Notes: generated from the letters alone by a model not told the origin. Counted from the stretch's first letter, positions 6,151-14,553 are shown. The stretch: 21,360 nt of DNA from Thermococci archaeon (GCA_003663525.1 QMUF01000008.1:1-21360), one strand, 5' to 3'. Program-made: numbers and translations.

Positions 6151-6927
6151 CTATTCGGCTAATTTATGAAGCTCGTTTATAAATTTATCGCTCTTTCTCA
6201 TTAAAATTTTGAGCGCTACGCTTACCATTTCCTCAACAGGGAGTTCTCCGTTACTTTCCACCGTAAAGACGAATGTATTCGATACTACCTCTTCCTTTAT
6301 TTTTTCTCCAATGTATTGTTCAAATTCCCTCGGAATGTAAAAGCTTCTTATAGTGGTTATTATCAATTCATTCTCAGTTTCTTCAACAGGTAATTTTTTC
6401 TTTTTTGCAGCCTTTTTAATCTTCTCCCAGTTGGGAACTTCTTTACTTACACGAACCTTTGTCAAGTACTTGTAGTGTGCAAAGCCTGGCTGCCATTTAG
6501 CATGGTCTTTTCCTTTTCCCAGTTTTGCATATGCATTAAATACTAATCTCTGACCCTCTGCAAGCTTTACAATAGGTATGTTTGGATTTACCGGCTTCAC
6601 ATCTGGATCATCGCTCTTTAAATCTCCGGAATAAACTATCGCCGGTCCTTCGGCTTCTAAACTTAAAGTCACAGTGTAATCTTCTAACTCCATGCTTTCA
6701 AGTTCAAATCTATCAAAAGGGGTAGTTAGAGGGATCAAAGATAATCTATGGGCTATTATCTCATCAAAGAGTGCAGAATCATTTTCATAGAATTCCACTT
6801 CATCAATTGCAAAAGTTGGCACTTCCCCTATTATCGTTCTCCTAAGAGCATTTGCAAAAGCAATATCCATGCCTTCTAAGATGAATCGGAGTGCATCATC
6901 TCTTTTTTCAAGAATTTTTATTTGCAT
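6151..6927 (-). CDS. rpoD: RNA polymerase subunit RpoD (Rpb3/alpha homologue)
   Basis: From ATG 6927 the product has 258 residues. The N-terminal dimerisation domain shows [23 protein letters not shown] (about 23-45) and [13 protein letters not shown] (about 54-66), the hallmark of the alpha/Rpb3 family; the C-terminal end closes the same domain. Between them is the insert (about 160-210) that in some archaea binds an Fe-S cluster; this protein contains no cysteine at all, so the cluster is absent here. It pairs with RpoL and anchors RpoN. The start has GGTGAG five bases upstream; in-frame codons further up (to 7041) overlap the end of uS11 and do not look like RpoD. The last codons contain a TATA box for tRNA-Leu. 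Confidence 0.97.
   Translation of the reverse strand: MQIKILEKRDDALRFILEGMDIAFANALRRTIIGEVPTFAIDEVEFYENDSALFDEIIAHRLSLIPLTTPFDRFELESMELEDYTVTLSLEAEGPAIVYSGDLKSDDPDVKPVNPNIPIVKLAEGQRLVFNAYAKLGKGKDHAKWQPGFAHYKYLTKVRVSKEVPNWEKIKKAAKKKKLPVEETENELIITTIRSFYIPREFEQYIGEKIKEEVVSNTFVFTVESNGELPVEEMVSVALKILMRKSDKFINELHKLAE
6176..6183 (-). promoter_or_regulatory. TATA box for tRNA-Leu, inside the 3' end of rpoD
   Basis: TTTATAAA, flanked as GATAAATTTATAAACG on the minus strand, lies within the rpoD codons for KFIN. Its centre is about 30 bases from the tRNA-Leu 5' end, so transcription would begin about five bases before the mature tRNA. This is the best consensus match within the alpha-type cluster and probably lets the tRNA, and perhaps eL18-uL13-uS9, be made independently of upstream genes. 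Confidence 0.6.
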
Positions 6928-6961
6928 TTTTCTCACCAAAAAAGAAGTTTTAAGGAGAAAA

Positions 6962-7381
6962 TCAAACTCTCCTTCCCCTTCTGCCACCTTTTGCTCTTGT
7001 ACCATCGTGTGGTATTGGAGTAGCATCTTCCACTCTACCAATTCTTAGACCTGCTCTTGCAAGTGCTCTAATTGCAGCCTGAGCACCAGGGCCTGGGTTC
7101 TTGCTCCTGCTTCCTCCTGGAGCCCTAACCTTTATGTGGACTCCATTAATCCCTTTTTCCATAGCTTCTTCAGCTGCTCTCCTAGCTGCAATCATTGCTG
7201 CATATGGAGATGACTCGTCTCTATCCGCTTTGACCACCATGCCACCGCTCCACTTTGAAATAGTCTCTGCTCCGGTGAGATCTGTAATGTGAATAATAGT
7301 GTTATTGTAAGAGGCGTAAATATGTGCTACACCCCATTTCTCTTTCTTCTTTATGTTAACCGTTTGTTGCTCTTCACTCAT
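6962..7381 (-). CDS. rps11: 30S ribosomal protein uS11
   Basis: The 139-residue protein has [20 protein letters not shown] (17-36), [20 protein letters not shown] (43-62) and the C-terminal [18 protein letters not shown], all diagnostic of uS11, a platform protein of the small subunit near the E site. Its ATG overlaps the uS4 stop as ATGA at 7381-7378, so translation is coupled. The order uS13-uS4-uS11-rpoD is the archaeal alpha-type cluster. Confidence 0.98.
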   Translation of the reverse strand: MSEEQQTVNIKKKEKWGVAHIYASYNNTIIHITDLTGAETISKWSGGMVVKADRDESSPYAAMIAARRAAEEAMEKGINGVHIKVRAPGGSRSKNPGPGAQAAIRALARAGLRIGRVEDATPIPHDGTRAKGGRRGRRV

Positions 7382-7920
7382 CGTGCCTCACCCTTTTGAG
7401 CCTCTTCAATAACCATTCTCTCCGGGTGTTGGGAGTTAGCAAACGGTGATGCCCTTGCATAAGTTATTCCATCTTCTTCCTCTTTGAGTACAAGATAACT
7501 CGGTGATCTAATTATTTGTCCATTTACCTCGATATGTCCATGGACAATCAACTGCCTTGCTTGCTTAATAGTCCTTGCAAGACCTTTCTTGAATACCAAT
7601 GTCTGAAGCCTTCTCTCTAGAATGTCATCTATTGTAAGTGAAAGCACGTCATCAAGGTGTGCTCCTTCTGGAAGCATGCCCAATCTCGCTAATCTTTGAA
7701 GAAGTTGAGCCCTCTCAACTTCAGCTTGCTTTCCTCTTGCAGCAAGTAAACGTCTAGCTCTTCTCCTAAAGTTCTTAAGTTGAGTTTCATGCTTCCAAAG
7801 CTCTTTCTTGTTTTTAAGGGCATATTTTTGTACTAATACCCTCTCCCTATCAAGTCTCTCCTTAATCCATGGATGAGAGGGAGTTTCATACCTTTTTCTT
7901 TGTCTTTTTGGATCTCCCAT
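7378..7920 (-). CDS. rps4: 30S ribosomal protein uS4
   Basis: The 180-residue product starts [19 protein letters not shown], the archaeal uS4 N-terminus. An S4-type RNA-binding domain follows at about 103-150, including [13 protein letters not shown] and [14 protein letters not shown]. uS4 nucleates assembly of the 16S 5' domain. The start at 7920 has TGAGGTGG upstream, where the TGA is the uS13 stop. The end overlaps uS11 by 4 bases. Confidence 0.97.
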   Translation of the reverse strand: MGDPKRQRKRYETPSHPWIKERLDRERVLVQKYALKNKKELWKHETQLKNFRRRARRLLAARGKQAEVERAQLLQRLARLGMLPEGAHLDDVLSLTIDDILERRLQTLVFKKGLARTIKQARQLIVHGHIEVNGQIIRSPSYLVLKEEEDGITYARASPFANSQHPERMVIEEAQKGEAR

Positions 7921-7930
7921 TTATACCACC

Positions 7931-8377
7931 TCACTTCTTCCTTCTGCTCACGCCAAGTGTTAATCCTCTTCTAAAGTTCGACCTAGTTCTCTGTCCTCTC
8001 AATGGTAAACCAAGTTCGTGTCTGATGCCCCTGTAAGCCCTGATTTTCCTAAGTCTGTTAACATCTTCACGCCATGCCATGACAAGCTTTGCTCCAGTAA
8101 GATGCATATCTCTCCCGTGTTCGTAATCTTTAGGTCTATTGAGTATCCATGAAGGAAGGTCATGTTTCGCAGGATCTTCAAGGACTGCTTCTATAGCCTT
8201 CACTTGCTCTTCTGTAAGATAACCTGCTTTCATTTTTGGATCTAAACCGGCAATTCTGCATATTACTGTTGCAAAGTTTACTCCTATCCCTCTAATCCCA
8301 GTAAGAGCCAATCTAAGTTGTTTGTGCCCGTCTATATCAACATTTGCTACACGCACGATATGTCTAAAGTCAGCCAT
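7931..8377 (-). CDS. rps13: 30S ribosomal protein uS13
   Basis: From ATG 8377 it codes for 148 residues starting [20 protein letters not shown], with the helix-two-turn-helix block [20 protein letters not shown] (25-44) and the basic tail [11 protein letters not shown] near the end. uS13 sits in the head and contacts uL5 and the P-site tRNA. The SD GGAGGTG lies 8 bases before this ATG; the ATG at 8401 would make a leader peptide over the SD. tRNA-Ser ends 41 bases upstream. Confidence 0.97.
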   Translation of the reverse strand: MADFRHIVRVANVDIDGHKQLRLALTGIRGIGVNFATVICRIAGLDPKMKAGYLTEEQVKAIEAVLEDPAKHDLPSWILNRPKDYEHGRDMHLTGAKLVMAWREDVNRLRKIRAYRGIRHELGLPLRGQRTRSNFRRGLTLGVSRRKK

Positions 8378-8418
8378 TATAATTACACCTCCATACCTCA
8401 ATCCTTCAAAGAGGATTT

Positions 8419-8505
8419 TGGCGCCGGGACGGGGATTTGAACCCCGGCGGGCAAACGCCCACGGGCTCTCAAGGCCCGCGCCATCCCAAGCTAGGCTATC
8501 CCGGC
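8419..8505 (-). tRNA. tRNA-Ser (anticodon TGA), CCA encoded
   Basis: A class II tRNA on the minus strand: acceptor GCCGGGA/TCCCGGC, discriminator G and encoded CCA. The anticodon stem CGGGC/GCCCG encloses CTTGAGA, anticodon TGA (UGA) for UCN serine codons. A long variable arm (TGGGCGTTTGCCCG) folds as a stem-loop, and the T arm CGGGG-TTCAAAT-CCCCG is canonical. The first 15 bases overlap the end of the upstream methyltransferase gene, whose stop codon TAG lies in the D-arm. No good TATA box is seen at the usual distance. Confidence 0.96.
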
Positions 8506-9078
8506 ATACACTCTAAAGCCTGAGCCTTTTGAAACCTCAATTACCTCTTTGAAATTTCTCTCCATTAGGCTCTTAATATACTTTGCGCCTTGATTGGTAC
8601 GAATGACAATTTGAAGCAATCCTCCATCGTAGAGATGAAGGGGTGCATTTATAACTATTTCCCTCAGCACATCCTTTCCAGCATGCACTGGAGGATTCGT
8701 TATTATGCTGTGGAACCTCTCTCCCTTCACAGGTTCATAGAGATGGCCCCATCTTACCTCGGCATTCTTAACGTTGTTGATTTTTAAGTTTTTCTTTGCT
8801 ATGCTCACAGCCCTTTTGTTTATATCAGTCATTACAACATAATTCACGAAGCGCGAAGCCACTATTCCAATCGCCCCGTAGCCGCACCCTAAGTCCAAAA
8901 CTCGCCAGTTTTTTTTAAGTACCATATTCTCTATAAGCAAGTTCGTCCCTCTATCAAGCTTTCCAAAAGAGAAGACACCACTGGAGGTTATGAATCTAAA
9001 ACGCTCTCCTCTAATGACTACCTCAATCATTCTGGTCTTTAACGGAACGTTTGGCTCTTGGGAATAGTAGTGGCTCAT
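8491..9078 (-). CDS. RsmC-like class I SAM-dependent methyltransferase
   Basis: The 195-residue protein carries the SAM-binding motif [12 protein letters not shown] at 60-71, an acidic residue after strand 2 (VVMTD, D85) and the NPPVH motif at 128-132 that marks N-methyltransferases acting on exocyclic amino groups of guanine or adenine. Overall it matches the MTS/RsmC small-domain family, whose bacterial members make m2G in 16S rRNA; the archaeal target is uncertain. The start at 9078 has no SD, but a TATA box centred 25 bases upstream suggests a leaderless mRNA. The C-terminus (GFRVYAGIA) is encoded by the first 15 bases of tRNA-Ser. Confidence 0.9.
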   Translation of the reverse strand: MSHYYSQEPNVPLKTRMIEVVIRGERFRFITSSGVFSFGKLDRGTNLLIENMVLKKNWRVLDLGCGYGAIGIVASRFVNYVVMTDINKRAVSIAKKNLKINNVKNAEVRWGHLYEPVKGERFHSIITNPPVHAGKDVLREIVINAPLHLYDGGLLQIVIRTNQGAKYIKSLMERNFKEVIEVSKGSGFRVYAGIA

Positions 9079-9099
9079 GCTCGAAAGTTAGAGAAGGGG

Positions 9100-9107
9100 T
9101 TTATAAA
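9100..9107 (-). promoter_or_regulatory. TATA box for the methyltransferase gene (leaderless)
   Basis: TTTATAAA, within AGATTTATAAAC on the minus strand, is centred about 25 bases upstream of ATG 9078. This puts transcription start at or next to the start codon, in keeping with the missing SD. It lies in the 51-base spacer after cbf5. Confidence 0.65.
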
Positions 9108-9129
9108 TCTAAGTGGGCAAATGAGAAAC

Positions 9130-10143
9130 TCACCACATCTTCGGATACCAGTCCCTCGGCATAAAAACTTTCTCCACATCCACTGCTATTCCCTTCGTCC
9201 TTGTCAACATCTCCTGAGTGTTCATCTTTGCTTTGCCTATAGCCACCAGTTCATTCTTAAGAGTCATTACCGCAACGAAGTCTCCCGGTTTTATACCCTT
9301 GTTAAGCTTAACTATCCCTGGAACAGCGAGATCAGCACCATGTGTAACCGCTGCCACTGCCGAATCCCTTATCCACACCTTCGGAAGATGCTCAATTGCT
9401 TTCTCCATTGGCTGAATTGCCTTTCTGAAATACTCTTCAATACCATCTTCCTTCCAGAAGTAGTATGCATCTATCAAATCATGTAACGTCACAAGGGTTT
9501 CATCCTCTTTGAACGGTCCACTTCTTGTTCTCCTCAACTCTGCCATGTGGGCTCCTACTCCCAATGCCAATCCAATGTGATGGATAAGCGACCTTATGTA
9601 GGTCCCAGCCTCGACTCCTACCCTGAAGAGCACATCCTTCCCCTCTACTTCGAGGACCTCAATATAATACACATTTCTTGTTCTTAGTTTTCTCTTAACG
9701 GCACTTCTCAAAGGAGGCCTTTGGATTATTTCCCCTTCAAATTCCCTCATAACTGCCCTTATTTTATCCTCTGGCACTTCCCCATGGAGGTGCATCAGAG
9801 CCACATACTCCTTACCTGCAGGTAGGAGGGCTTGAACAATTCTAGTGGCCCTTTCCAATGCTACAGGCAAAACTCCCGTTACCTTTGGGTCTAAAGTTCC
9901 CCCATGACCGGCTTTTTGAAGGTTAAGAAGCTTTTTTATCCACGCCACAACTTCATGGCTCGTGGGTCCCGGAGGCTTATCAAGACTTATAATACCAAAC
10001 TGCATATGCATCTCAATAGGTCTTTTATCTGGAGGAAAGCCCCACTTTGGATTGGTCTCAGCTTTTTCATCCTTAACAACAATCTCTCTCTTAATATCAG
10101 CGGGGAGCATCAACTTTCTCTCGTTTCTCTTTCCTTTTGCCAT
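9130..10143 (-). CDS. truB: Cbf5, catalytic subunit of the H/ACA RNP tRNA/rRNA pseudouridine synthase
   Basis: The 337-residue protein has a basic N-terminus, then LDKPPGPTSHEVVAWIKKLL (54-73) and GGTLDPKVTG at 81-90 with catalytic D85. The C-terminal third is a PUA domain (about 255-332) with VTHGADLAVPGIVKL. Cbf5 works with Nop10, Gar1, L7Ae and guide RNAs to convert uridine to pseudouridine, and can modify tRNA U55 without a guide. The start at 10143 is supported by AGGTGAT six bases upstream and by its own TATA box. It ends the secY-adkA-cmk module; the methyltransferase follows with a separate promoter. Confidence 0.96.
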   Translation of the reverse strand: MAKGKRNERKLMLPADIKREIVVKDEKAETNPKWGFPPDKRPIEMHMQFGIISLDKPPGPTSHEVVAWIKKLLNLQKAGHGGTLDPKVTGVLPVALERATRIVQALLPAGKEYVALMHLHGEVPEDKIRAVMREFEGEIIQRPPLRSAVKRKLRTRNVYYIEVLEVEGKDVLFRVGVEAGTYIRSLIHHIGLALGVGAHMAELRRTRSGPFKEDETLVTLHDLIDAYYFWKEDGIEEYFRKAIQPMEKAIEHLPKVWIRDSAVAAVTHGADLAVPGIVKLNKGIKPGDFVAVMTLKNELVAIGKAKMNTQEMLTRTKGIAVDVEKVFMPRDWYPKMW

Positions 10144-10188
10144 CCTTTATCACCTAATAAGCGCCATCGATGTTAGTACTTTTTCTGT

Positions 10189-10199
10189 GTTTATAAAGG
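10189..10199 (-). promoter_or_regulatory. TATA box for cbf5
   Basis: CCTTTATAAAC on the minus strand, centred about 50 bases upstream of the cbf5 ATG. Transcription would start near 10168, leaving a leader of about 25 bases that holds the AGGTGAT SD. Good consensus match. Confidence 0.6.
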
Positions 10200-10305
10200 C
10201 TTAGGAAGTGCACAAACAAACACGTGAAAATGATCCCAAAATCCCATAAAACTCGAAGAACATCAGCCTAAAAGCGGGTAAGAATAGGGGCAAAACGCCC
10301 CCAAA
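10200..10305 (-). terminator. 3' end region of the eL14 transcript: small GC hairpin followed by T-rich tracts
   Basis: Just after the eL14 stop the minus strand has GGGGC-GTTTT-GCCCC (10301-10287), a 5-bp hairpin, followed by several T4 runs (GAGTTTTATGG, GATTTTGGG, CATTTTCACG, TGTTTGTTTG). Together with the cbf5 promoter just downstream this suggests at least partial termination. The hairpin is short, and archaeal termination does not need one, so the T tracts are the stronger argument. Confidence 0.4.
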
Positions 10306-10557
10306 TCACTCGAGACTGATTCCAGCTTGTTCAAGGGCGGCCTTAACAGCCTCGTCATCAGCCCCTCTTTCGATGTTAACTTTCTCCGGAAGGGGTTCAA
10401 GGTGCTTTATGTTCATCCTTCTCCTCTTCACCTTGTTCAAACCAGCGCCTGTAACGAGGACAAAGTTCTTGTCAATTATGTCAACAACAACCACTTTTTG
10501 TCCGGCTCTCCTTCCGGCAATAACTACAGCCAACCTTCCAATATCAATTGCTGGCAT
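10306..10557 (-). CDS. rpl14e: 50S ribosomal protein eL14
   Basis: From ATG 10557 it codes for 83 residues starting [20 protein letters not shown], with [20 protein letters not shown] following; this SH3-like beta-barrel is the archaeal eL14, a 50S surface protein without a bacterial counterpart. The SD GGAGGTGG is about 7 bases upstream and overlaps the cmk stop (TAGGAGGTG). Codons upstream in frame (to 10608) lie inside cmk. The cmk-eL14-cbf5 order is typical of Thermococcales. Confidence 0.95.
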   Translation of the reverse strand: MPAIDIGRLAVVIAGRRAGQKVVVVDIIDKNFVLVTGAGLNKVKRRRMNIKHLEPLPEKVNIERGADDEAVKAALEQAGISLE

Positions 10558-10570
10558 TTCATTCCACCTC

Positions 10571-11137
10571 CTATTTTTTCTTTGCCCCCGAGTCGCCTCC
10601 GGGAGCAAGGTGGTCGACGGCGGCCTTCACAATTGCGAAGACCCCATCGGGAGACCATTTGGCAGTATTAACTACTAAATCATAAATTGAACGGTCGTTA
10701 ATGTCAACCCCATATAGATTTAAATATCTTTTTCTGTTTTGCATTTCCCTTTCGGCAATTTGCATAAATGCCTCCTCAATGCTTATGCCTTCCCTTCTAG
10801 CCACTCGCTGAGCTCTTACTTGAATTGGTGCTTCAAGCCATATCTTTAAATCAGCCTCTTTCACCATCCAACCAGCCAAACGGCCTTCAATGACAATATT
10901 ACAATCTTTTGCGGCCTCTATTTGCCTCCTATCCACTTCTCTATCGATTTCAGGATGCATTTCTGCATACTCTTGAAATTGTTGTAGGGTCATCCCCATT
11001 TCTTTTGCCATTTGACGAAAGATTAAACCTGCATATATGTGTTTAAATCCATAATACCTAGATAAGTTTCTACAGAGAGTTGTTGTTCCACTTCCTGCCA
11101 AACCACTCACTGTGATTACTAGGCATTTCCTTGACAT
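10571..11137 (-). CDS. cmk: Cytidylate kinase, archaeal type
   Basis: The 188-residue P-loop kinase has GLAGSGTTT at 12-20, the glycine-rich loop of the archaeal Cmk family. It also has [13 protein letters not shown] (about 79-91), [20 protein letters not shown] (about 97-116) as the lid region, and [12 protein letters not shown] (about 147-158). It phosphorylates CMP and dCMP with ATP. Its SD (AAGGGATG) is weak and lies about 5 bases before ATG 11137, with 26 bases of spacer after eL34. The C-terminal tail is lysine-rich and overlaps the eL14 SD. Confidence 0.94.
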   Translation of the reverse strand: MSRKCLVITVSGLAGSGTTTLCRNLSRYYGFKHIYAGLIFRQMAKEMGMTLQQFQEYAEMHPEIDREVDRRQIEAAKDCNIVIEGRLAGWMVKEADLKIWLEAPIQVRAQRVARREGISIEEAFMQIAEREMQNRKRYLNLYGVDINDRSIYDLVVNTAKWSPDGVFAIVKAAVDHLAPGGDSGAKKK

Positions 11138-11163
11138 ATAACATCCCTTTATTTAATCTAATC

Positions 11164-11430
11164 TTACAAAGCAGCCCTTGCTTGTGCTTTCATAACCCTG
11201 CGCATGCAGCTTGGGCAAAGGTTTGGCATTGGCCTTTCCGGCCTTTTCTTTGTTTTAGGCAACTTTCTGAGTTCGCTGGGCCTCCCTCTAGGAACCCCAT
11301 TAAGGGGCCTTCCACACATTGCACAGTGTGCTACCTTTGGCTTCTTTCTCTCAAAGTGTATTACAGTTCTCCCTCCAGGAGTCCTGACATATTTCCTTCT
11401 CCATGATCTTGATCTGTGCATTGCCTTCAT
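11164..11430 (-). CDS. rpl34e: 50S ribosomal protein eL34
   Basis: The 88-residue basic protein carries two CxxC pairs (C36/C39 in [11 protein letters not shown] and C72/C75 in [10 protein letters not shown]), a zinc ribbon typical of archaeal eL34. The N-terminus [20 protein letters not shown] is also characteristic. ATG 11430 has GAGGTGG six bases upstream, so I prefer it over the internal ATG four codons later. It follows the EMC3-type gene by 47 bases, which hold a possible TATA element. Confidence 0.95.
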   Translation of the reverse strand: MKAMHRSRSWRRKYVRTPGGRTVIHFERKKPKVAHCAMCGRPLNGVPRGRPSELRKLPKTKKRPERPMPNLCPSCMRRVMKAQARAAL

Positions 11431-11464
11431 ATCTCTCCACCTCGCTTAGCTTTTTTGTGTAACA

Positions 11465-11476
11465 TTTTTAAATTTA
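11465..11476 (-). promoter_or_regulatory. Possible TATA box for eL34-cmk-eL14
   Basis: AT-only AAATTTAAAAAT on the minus strand lies about 40 bases upstream of the eL34 ATG, in one of the longer spacers of this module. Spacing would allow a short leader carrying the GAGGTGG SD. The match is loose and the same tract could instead be part of a 3' end. Confidence 0.3.
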
Positions 11477-11477
11477 A

Positions 11478-12005
11478 CTAATATGAATCTAAGAGCTTTC
11501 TTAAAACTTGTCCAACAATCATTGAAGTCAAGATGTACCAGCCAATGTAGCCAAGTTCGTTGGCCTGAAGAGCAGAATGATAAAACCCATGGAACCAATC
11601 AAAGAGGAAAAAGTTAAATGGCGACTTCACGATTGCAGTCTCGACATACCATCTTCTCATCCAGCCAAAGAATATGAAAAATATCGGCATTGTGAAAATC
11701 ATTGGTTTAAACATGGAATCTTTCATTACCTCATTCTGAAGCTTTAGCAACTCCATTTGCTTTTGCTGTAATTTTCTTAGTTTCTTTTCATCCTTTGCCT
11801 GTTGAGCAGCTTTCCACTCTTTTTGGAACTCTTTGCTCATCTTTTGGAGTTTCTTCATTTTCTCTTGGTCAATTAAAAAGTGATTTACTAGTGTGAAAAA
11901 TCCACCAAGTATGGCACCAGAGAGTGTTACTACCCACAGTGGATGAGCATTCATGACCAATGGCCCAAATAATTTATCCAAAGCCAAATAAACTCCCTCA
12001 AGCAT
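11478..12005 (-). CDS. EMC3/TMCO1-type membrane protein (DUF106), YidC-superfamily insertase
   Basis: About 175 residues. A hydrophobic segment near 24-45 is followed by a long charged coiled coil (about 48-96, rich in K, E and Q) and then two further hydrophobic segments (about 100-116 and 153-167). This is the archaeal DUF106 layout: three membrane helices with a cytosolic coiled coil, now grouped with eukaryotic EMC3/TMCO1 and bacterial YidC in the Oxa1 superfamily of membrane insertases. The family assignment is from layout and context; the insertase role is inferred. I choose ATG 12005 because GGTGA lies 6 bases upstream; ATG 12011 sits directly on that SD. It overlaps the end of adkA by 8 bases and lies two genes after secY. 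Confidence 0.85.
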   Translation of the reverse strand: MLEGVYLALDKLFGPLVMNAHPLWVVTLSGAILGGFFTLVNHFLIDQEKMKKLQKMSKEFQKEWKAAQQAKDEKKLRKLQQKQMELLKLQNEVMKDSMFKPMIFTMPIFFIFFGWMRRWYVETAIVKSPFNFFLFDWFHGFYHSALQANELGYIGWYILTSMIVGQVLRKLLDSY

Positions 12006-12588
12006 CTTCATTCACCGCCAAATCAAGTATTTTTACCAATTCATTAACAGCTTCTTCTAAACCTTTGTCTTCATGATTCTCAATTATCTTTATAAGTGCA
12101 TTGGAATGCATCGCATAACTGATTGTAGCAGCCCTATTTAAATCTTGGTGTCTTTGAATTTGATCCTCTGTTTCAACGTCTCTATCTCTTTTTAAATCTC
12201 TCAAACGTCTACCCAGTATCTCACTCGGATTAGCTTCTATTATAACCATAAACCTCGGATTTATGACTTCAATTACCTCTTTTGGAAAACCTAACATATA
12301 CCCTAAAGGAGTCTTAATTGTAGCATGCGTATCGAGCAACACAGGTTCTTTTTGAGATATCTCAAGAATTCTCTGGGCAGCTTTCAATTGTAACTCTCTT
12401 TGAACCTTTAAACTTAATTTCCTCACTTCATCTCTATGAGAAACCAAACCTGCTTTTACTGCTTCTTGAAACATTATATCTCCAAAGTTAACAACTCTAA
12501 ATTTTGCTCTAGTCCTCTGCAACGCCAATCGTGTGATTGTGCTCTTCCCTACCCCAGGAATACCTGTAATAACCACCACAAACGGCAT
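11998..12588 (-). CDS. adkA: Adenylate kinase, archaeal type
   Basis: From ATG 12588 the protein has 196 residues and starts [17 protein letters not shown], with the P-loop GIPGVGKST at 9-17. [15 protein letters not shown] (about 87-101) and [13 protein letters not shown] (about 131-143) match the AMP and lid regions of the archaeal, trimeric adenylate kinases, which differ from bacterial Adk. It interconverts ATP, ADP and AMP. The SD GGGTGG is about 6 bases upstream; in-frame codons to 12621 are in the leader. A TATA box at 12641 suggests its own promoter after secY. Confidence 0.96.
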   Translation of the reverse strand: MPFVVVITGIPGVGKSTITRLALQRTRAKFRVVNFGDIMFQEAVKAGLVSHRDEVRKLSLKVQRELQLKAAQRILEISQKEPVLLDTHATIKTPLGYMLGFPKEVIEVINPRFMVIIEANPSEILGRRLRDLKRDRDVETEDQIQRHQDLNRAATISYAMHSNALIKIIENHEDKGLEEAVNELVKILDLAVNEDA

Positions 12589-12640
12589 TTTATACCACCC
12601 TGATGAAAACTCGCACTCCAAACACTACAAAGAAAAATTG

Positions 12641-12649
12641 GTTTATAAG
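12641..12649 (-). promoter_or_regulatory. TATA box for adkA and downstream genes
   Basis: CTTATAAAC on the minus strand lies in the 92-base spacer between secY and adkA, centred about 57 bases before ATG 12588. Transcription would start around 12620, leaving a leader of about 30 bases with GGGTGG. The preceding T and C runs could end part of the secY transcript. Confidence 0.5.
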
Positions 12650-12680
12650 GTTTTTTAGGAATAAGATAGGGAAGAAGAAA

Positions 12681-14066
12681 TCATCCAAAAAACCTACGCA
12701 ATGCTGGAAACATCTCACTTGCTTGTTCTCTTGCTATTTCTTCGTAGAACCTATAGAGAATACCAACCGTAAGCAATATGCCTGTTCCAGTTCCCAATGC
12801 ACCTAGGAAATCTGCAAGCACCGCTACAATTGCCAATGTAAAGGCCCCCCAAAAGGTAACGTAAGGGATGTATCTCTGAAGAACCCTTTCAAGTATTCTC
12901 GGATCTCTTCTAAATCCTGGTATCTGTAGTCCAGCTCTTTGAAGTTGTCTTGCAATACTCCTTGCATCAAGTCCTGTGAGTTCAACCCAAAGGAACCCAA
13001 AGATCAAAGCAAAGAATACTGTCAATATAGCGTAAACCAAAGCCCTCACTGGATCGGCCATGACACTGAATATATCCCTAGGGGGCAACACATATCTGAC
13101 AAATCCTGAAACTACCGCACCACTCTCATCAAACCTTCCAAGTAGGGGATAACCTATTCTTTGGAGGAGTCTGGCCCAGAGTTGTATGTTGGCATAGAGG
13201 GCAAATGTCAAAATGATTGGAATGTTGCTCACATACATAAACCTAATCGGGTACCTTCCCCTTACAGTTACCCTTCCATAGCTGAGGGGAATCTCAACAC
13301 GCATACTTTCTAAATAAACCACTATAAGGAATATCACTATAGTGGCTAAAACACTAAGCATATCTGGCATTCCTCTTCTATAAAGGGCCCCCATAAGATC
13401 GCCCTGGATTATATGCTGGATAAAAGCAGGTATAGCACCGATTATTGCAGGTTCTCCTGTTAACGGATCAAGGGCCGCACTAGTCGTGAGAGGATTAAAA
13501 GACCGAGTCACGATTGTTTGAGAGACTCCAGCAGCGATGAATAAACTTATACCACTCCCAATTCCCCATTTGCTTACAAGCTCATCCATGACCATTACCA
13601 TTATTCCACCAAAAGCTAGTTGGAATACTAAAAGTAGTTTAATCGTAAGTGCTGGATTCCCAAAAGCCCCTGCAAATACATATACTCCTGCTTCAAAGAA
13701 ACACATGAAAATTGCAAAAACTTTCTGGAGTGCCTGGTAAAATCTTCTATCTTCTGGATTTGATAAGTCCAATCTTATTATTTCCGAACCGACTAAAAGT
13801 TGCATGATAATTCCAGCAGTGACTATGGGTCCAATACCTAATGTCAAGAGGCTACCGTTTCTACCTGCAAGAACTACTCTCAAAGTTTGAAAGTAATCTT
13901 GGACCTGTGCTGGTATACCAAAAAGAGGAATCTCAGCCATGACAAAATATAACAATAATGCAACTCCAGTCCATGCAAATTTCTCTTTTAGCGCTACATG
14001 TCTCTTTGGTCGATCGATTTCTGGAAATGCATGCTCTACTTTATAGATTACATCCTTTGCTCCCAT
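12681..14066 (-). CDS. secY: Preprotein translocase subunit SecY
   Basis: The 461-residue protein has about ten hydrophobic membrane helices. It opens with a cytosolic N-terminus (about 1-30, ending [11 protein letters not shown]) and [22 protein letters not shown] as the first helix, followed by the plug region (about 52-75) and [21 protein letters not shown] (about 76-96). The cytosolic loop [17 protein letters not shown] (about 265-281) and the C-terminal [20 protein letters not shown] (about 378-397) are diagnostic of archaeal SecY. It forms the protein-conducting channel with SecE and Sec-beta. The SD GGGGTG is six bases before ATG 14066. The 33-base AT-rich spacer after uL15 could hold a weak promoter. 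Confidence 0.97.
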   Translation of the reverse strand: MGAKDVIYKVEHAFPEIDRPKRHVALKEKFAWTGVALLLYFVMAEIPLFGIPAQVQDYFQTLRVVLAGRNGSLLTLGIGPIVTAGIIMQLLVGSEIIRLDLSNPEDRRFYQALQKVFAIFMCFFEAGVYVFAGAFGNPALTIKLLLVFQLAFGGIMVMVMDELVSKWGIGSGISLFIAAGVSQTIVTRSFNPLTTSAALDPLTGEPAIIGAIPAFIQHIIQGDLMGALYRRGMPDMLSVLATIVIFLIVVYLESMRVEIPLSYGRVTVRGRYPIRFMYVSNIPIILTFALYANIQLWARLLQRIGYPLLGRFDESGAVVSGFVRYVLPPRDIFSVMADPVRALVYAILTVFFALIFGFLWVELTGLDARSIARQLQRAGLQIPGFRRDPRILERVLQRYIPYVTFWGAFTLAIVAVLADFLGALGTGTGILLTVGILYRFYEEIAREQASEMFPALRRFFG

Positions 14067-14099
14067 AGATTACACCCCAAAAATATTAATAATTAAAAA

Positions 14100-14543
14100 T
14101 CAAGCAAGGAGGGCCTCTCCTCCAGCTTGAACAATTTTTTCTTCAGCTTTAGGAGAGAATGCCCTCGCTTTAATAACGAGAGGCTTAGTTATTTTTCCAC
14201 TTCCAAGGACTTTATCTGCAAACTGAGTGGTGTCAACGACTATTTTTCCTTCTTCCTCGTAGGCAATGCCGAGTTGCATAAGTTCATCTAAGTGTTCATC
14301 TATAAATCTGAGGTTAACTGCCATTACCTCATTTTGGGCCTCAACTGGCCTCTTAAATCCTCTCTTGCCCAAGTGCTCGGGCATGTATTTGATGACCCAA
14401 GTCCATTTTGTCTTCTTTCTCTTTCCTGTTCCTGCCATTCCTTTACCGCCTTTGTGTCCACTGCCACGGTGTTTCTTCTTACAACCCCATCCATGAGTGT
14501 GGGAACCACGAAGTTTTCTCACTTTTCTTTTTCTCCTAATCAT
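14100..14543 (-). CDS. rpl15: 50S ribosomal protein uL15
   Basis: From ATG 14543 it has 147 residues, starting [20 protein letters not shown] and continuing into the glycine- and lysine-rich segment [13 protein letters not shown] that threads into 23S rRNA. The C-terminal half ([19 protein letters not shown]) has the eL18/uL15 fold. GAGGTG six bases upstream sets the start and is fused to the uL30 stop (TGAGGTG); a GTG at 14552 sits inside it. uL15 directly before secY is the universal spc order. Confidence 0.97.
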   Translation of the reverse strand: MIRRKRKVRKLRGSHTHGWGCKKKHRGSGHKGGKGMAGTGKRKKTKWTWVIKYMPEHLGKRGFKRPVEAQNEVMAVNLRFIDEHLDELMQLGIAYEEEGKIVVDTTQFADKVLGSGKITKPLVIKARAFSPKAEEKIVQAGGEALLA

Positions 14544-14553
14544 CTCACACACC

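Noticed and set aside
7999..8181. 60-codon minus-strand frame inside uS13
   Set aside because: An out-of-frame shadow of uS13 with no SD; uS13 is conserved over the same bases.
8322..8516. Plus-strand open frame across tRNA-Ser and the uS13 start
   Set aside because: It runs through a tRNA gene in antisense and has no SD or family similarity.
8570..8583. GTATATTAAG element upstream of tRNA-Ser as its promoter
   Set aside because: It is about 70 bases from the tRNA 5' end, too far for a normal TATA position, and encodes part of the methyltransferase.
9058..9486. Long plus-strand open frame (142 codons) opposite the end of cbf5
   Set aside because: Cys- and His-rich, low-complexity translation typical of an antisense frame; cbf5 on the other strand is certain.
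10287..10301. GGGGC-GTTTT-GCCCC hairpin as a regulatory riboswitch or an intrinsic terminator of bacterial type
   Set aside because: Only 5 bp with a 5-base loop and no directly adjoining long T run; kept only as part of a loose 3' end region.
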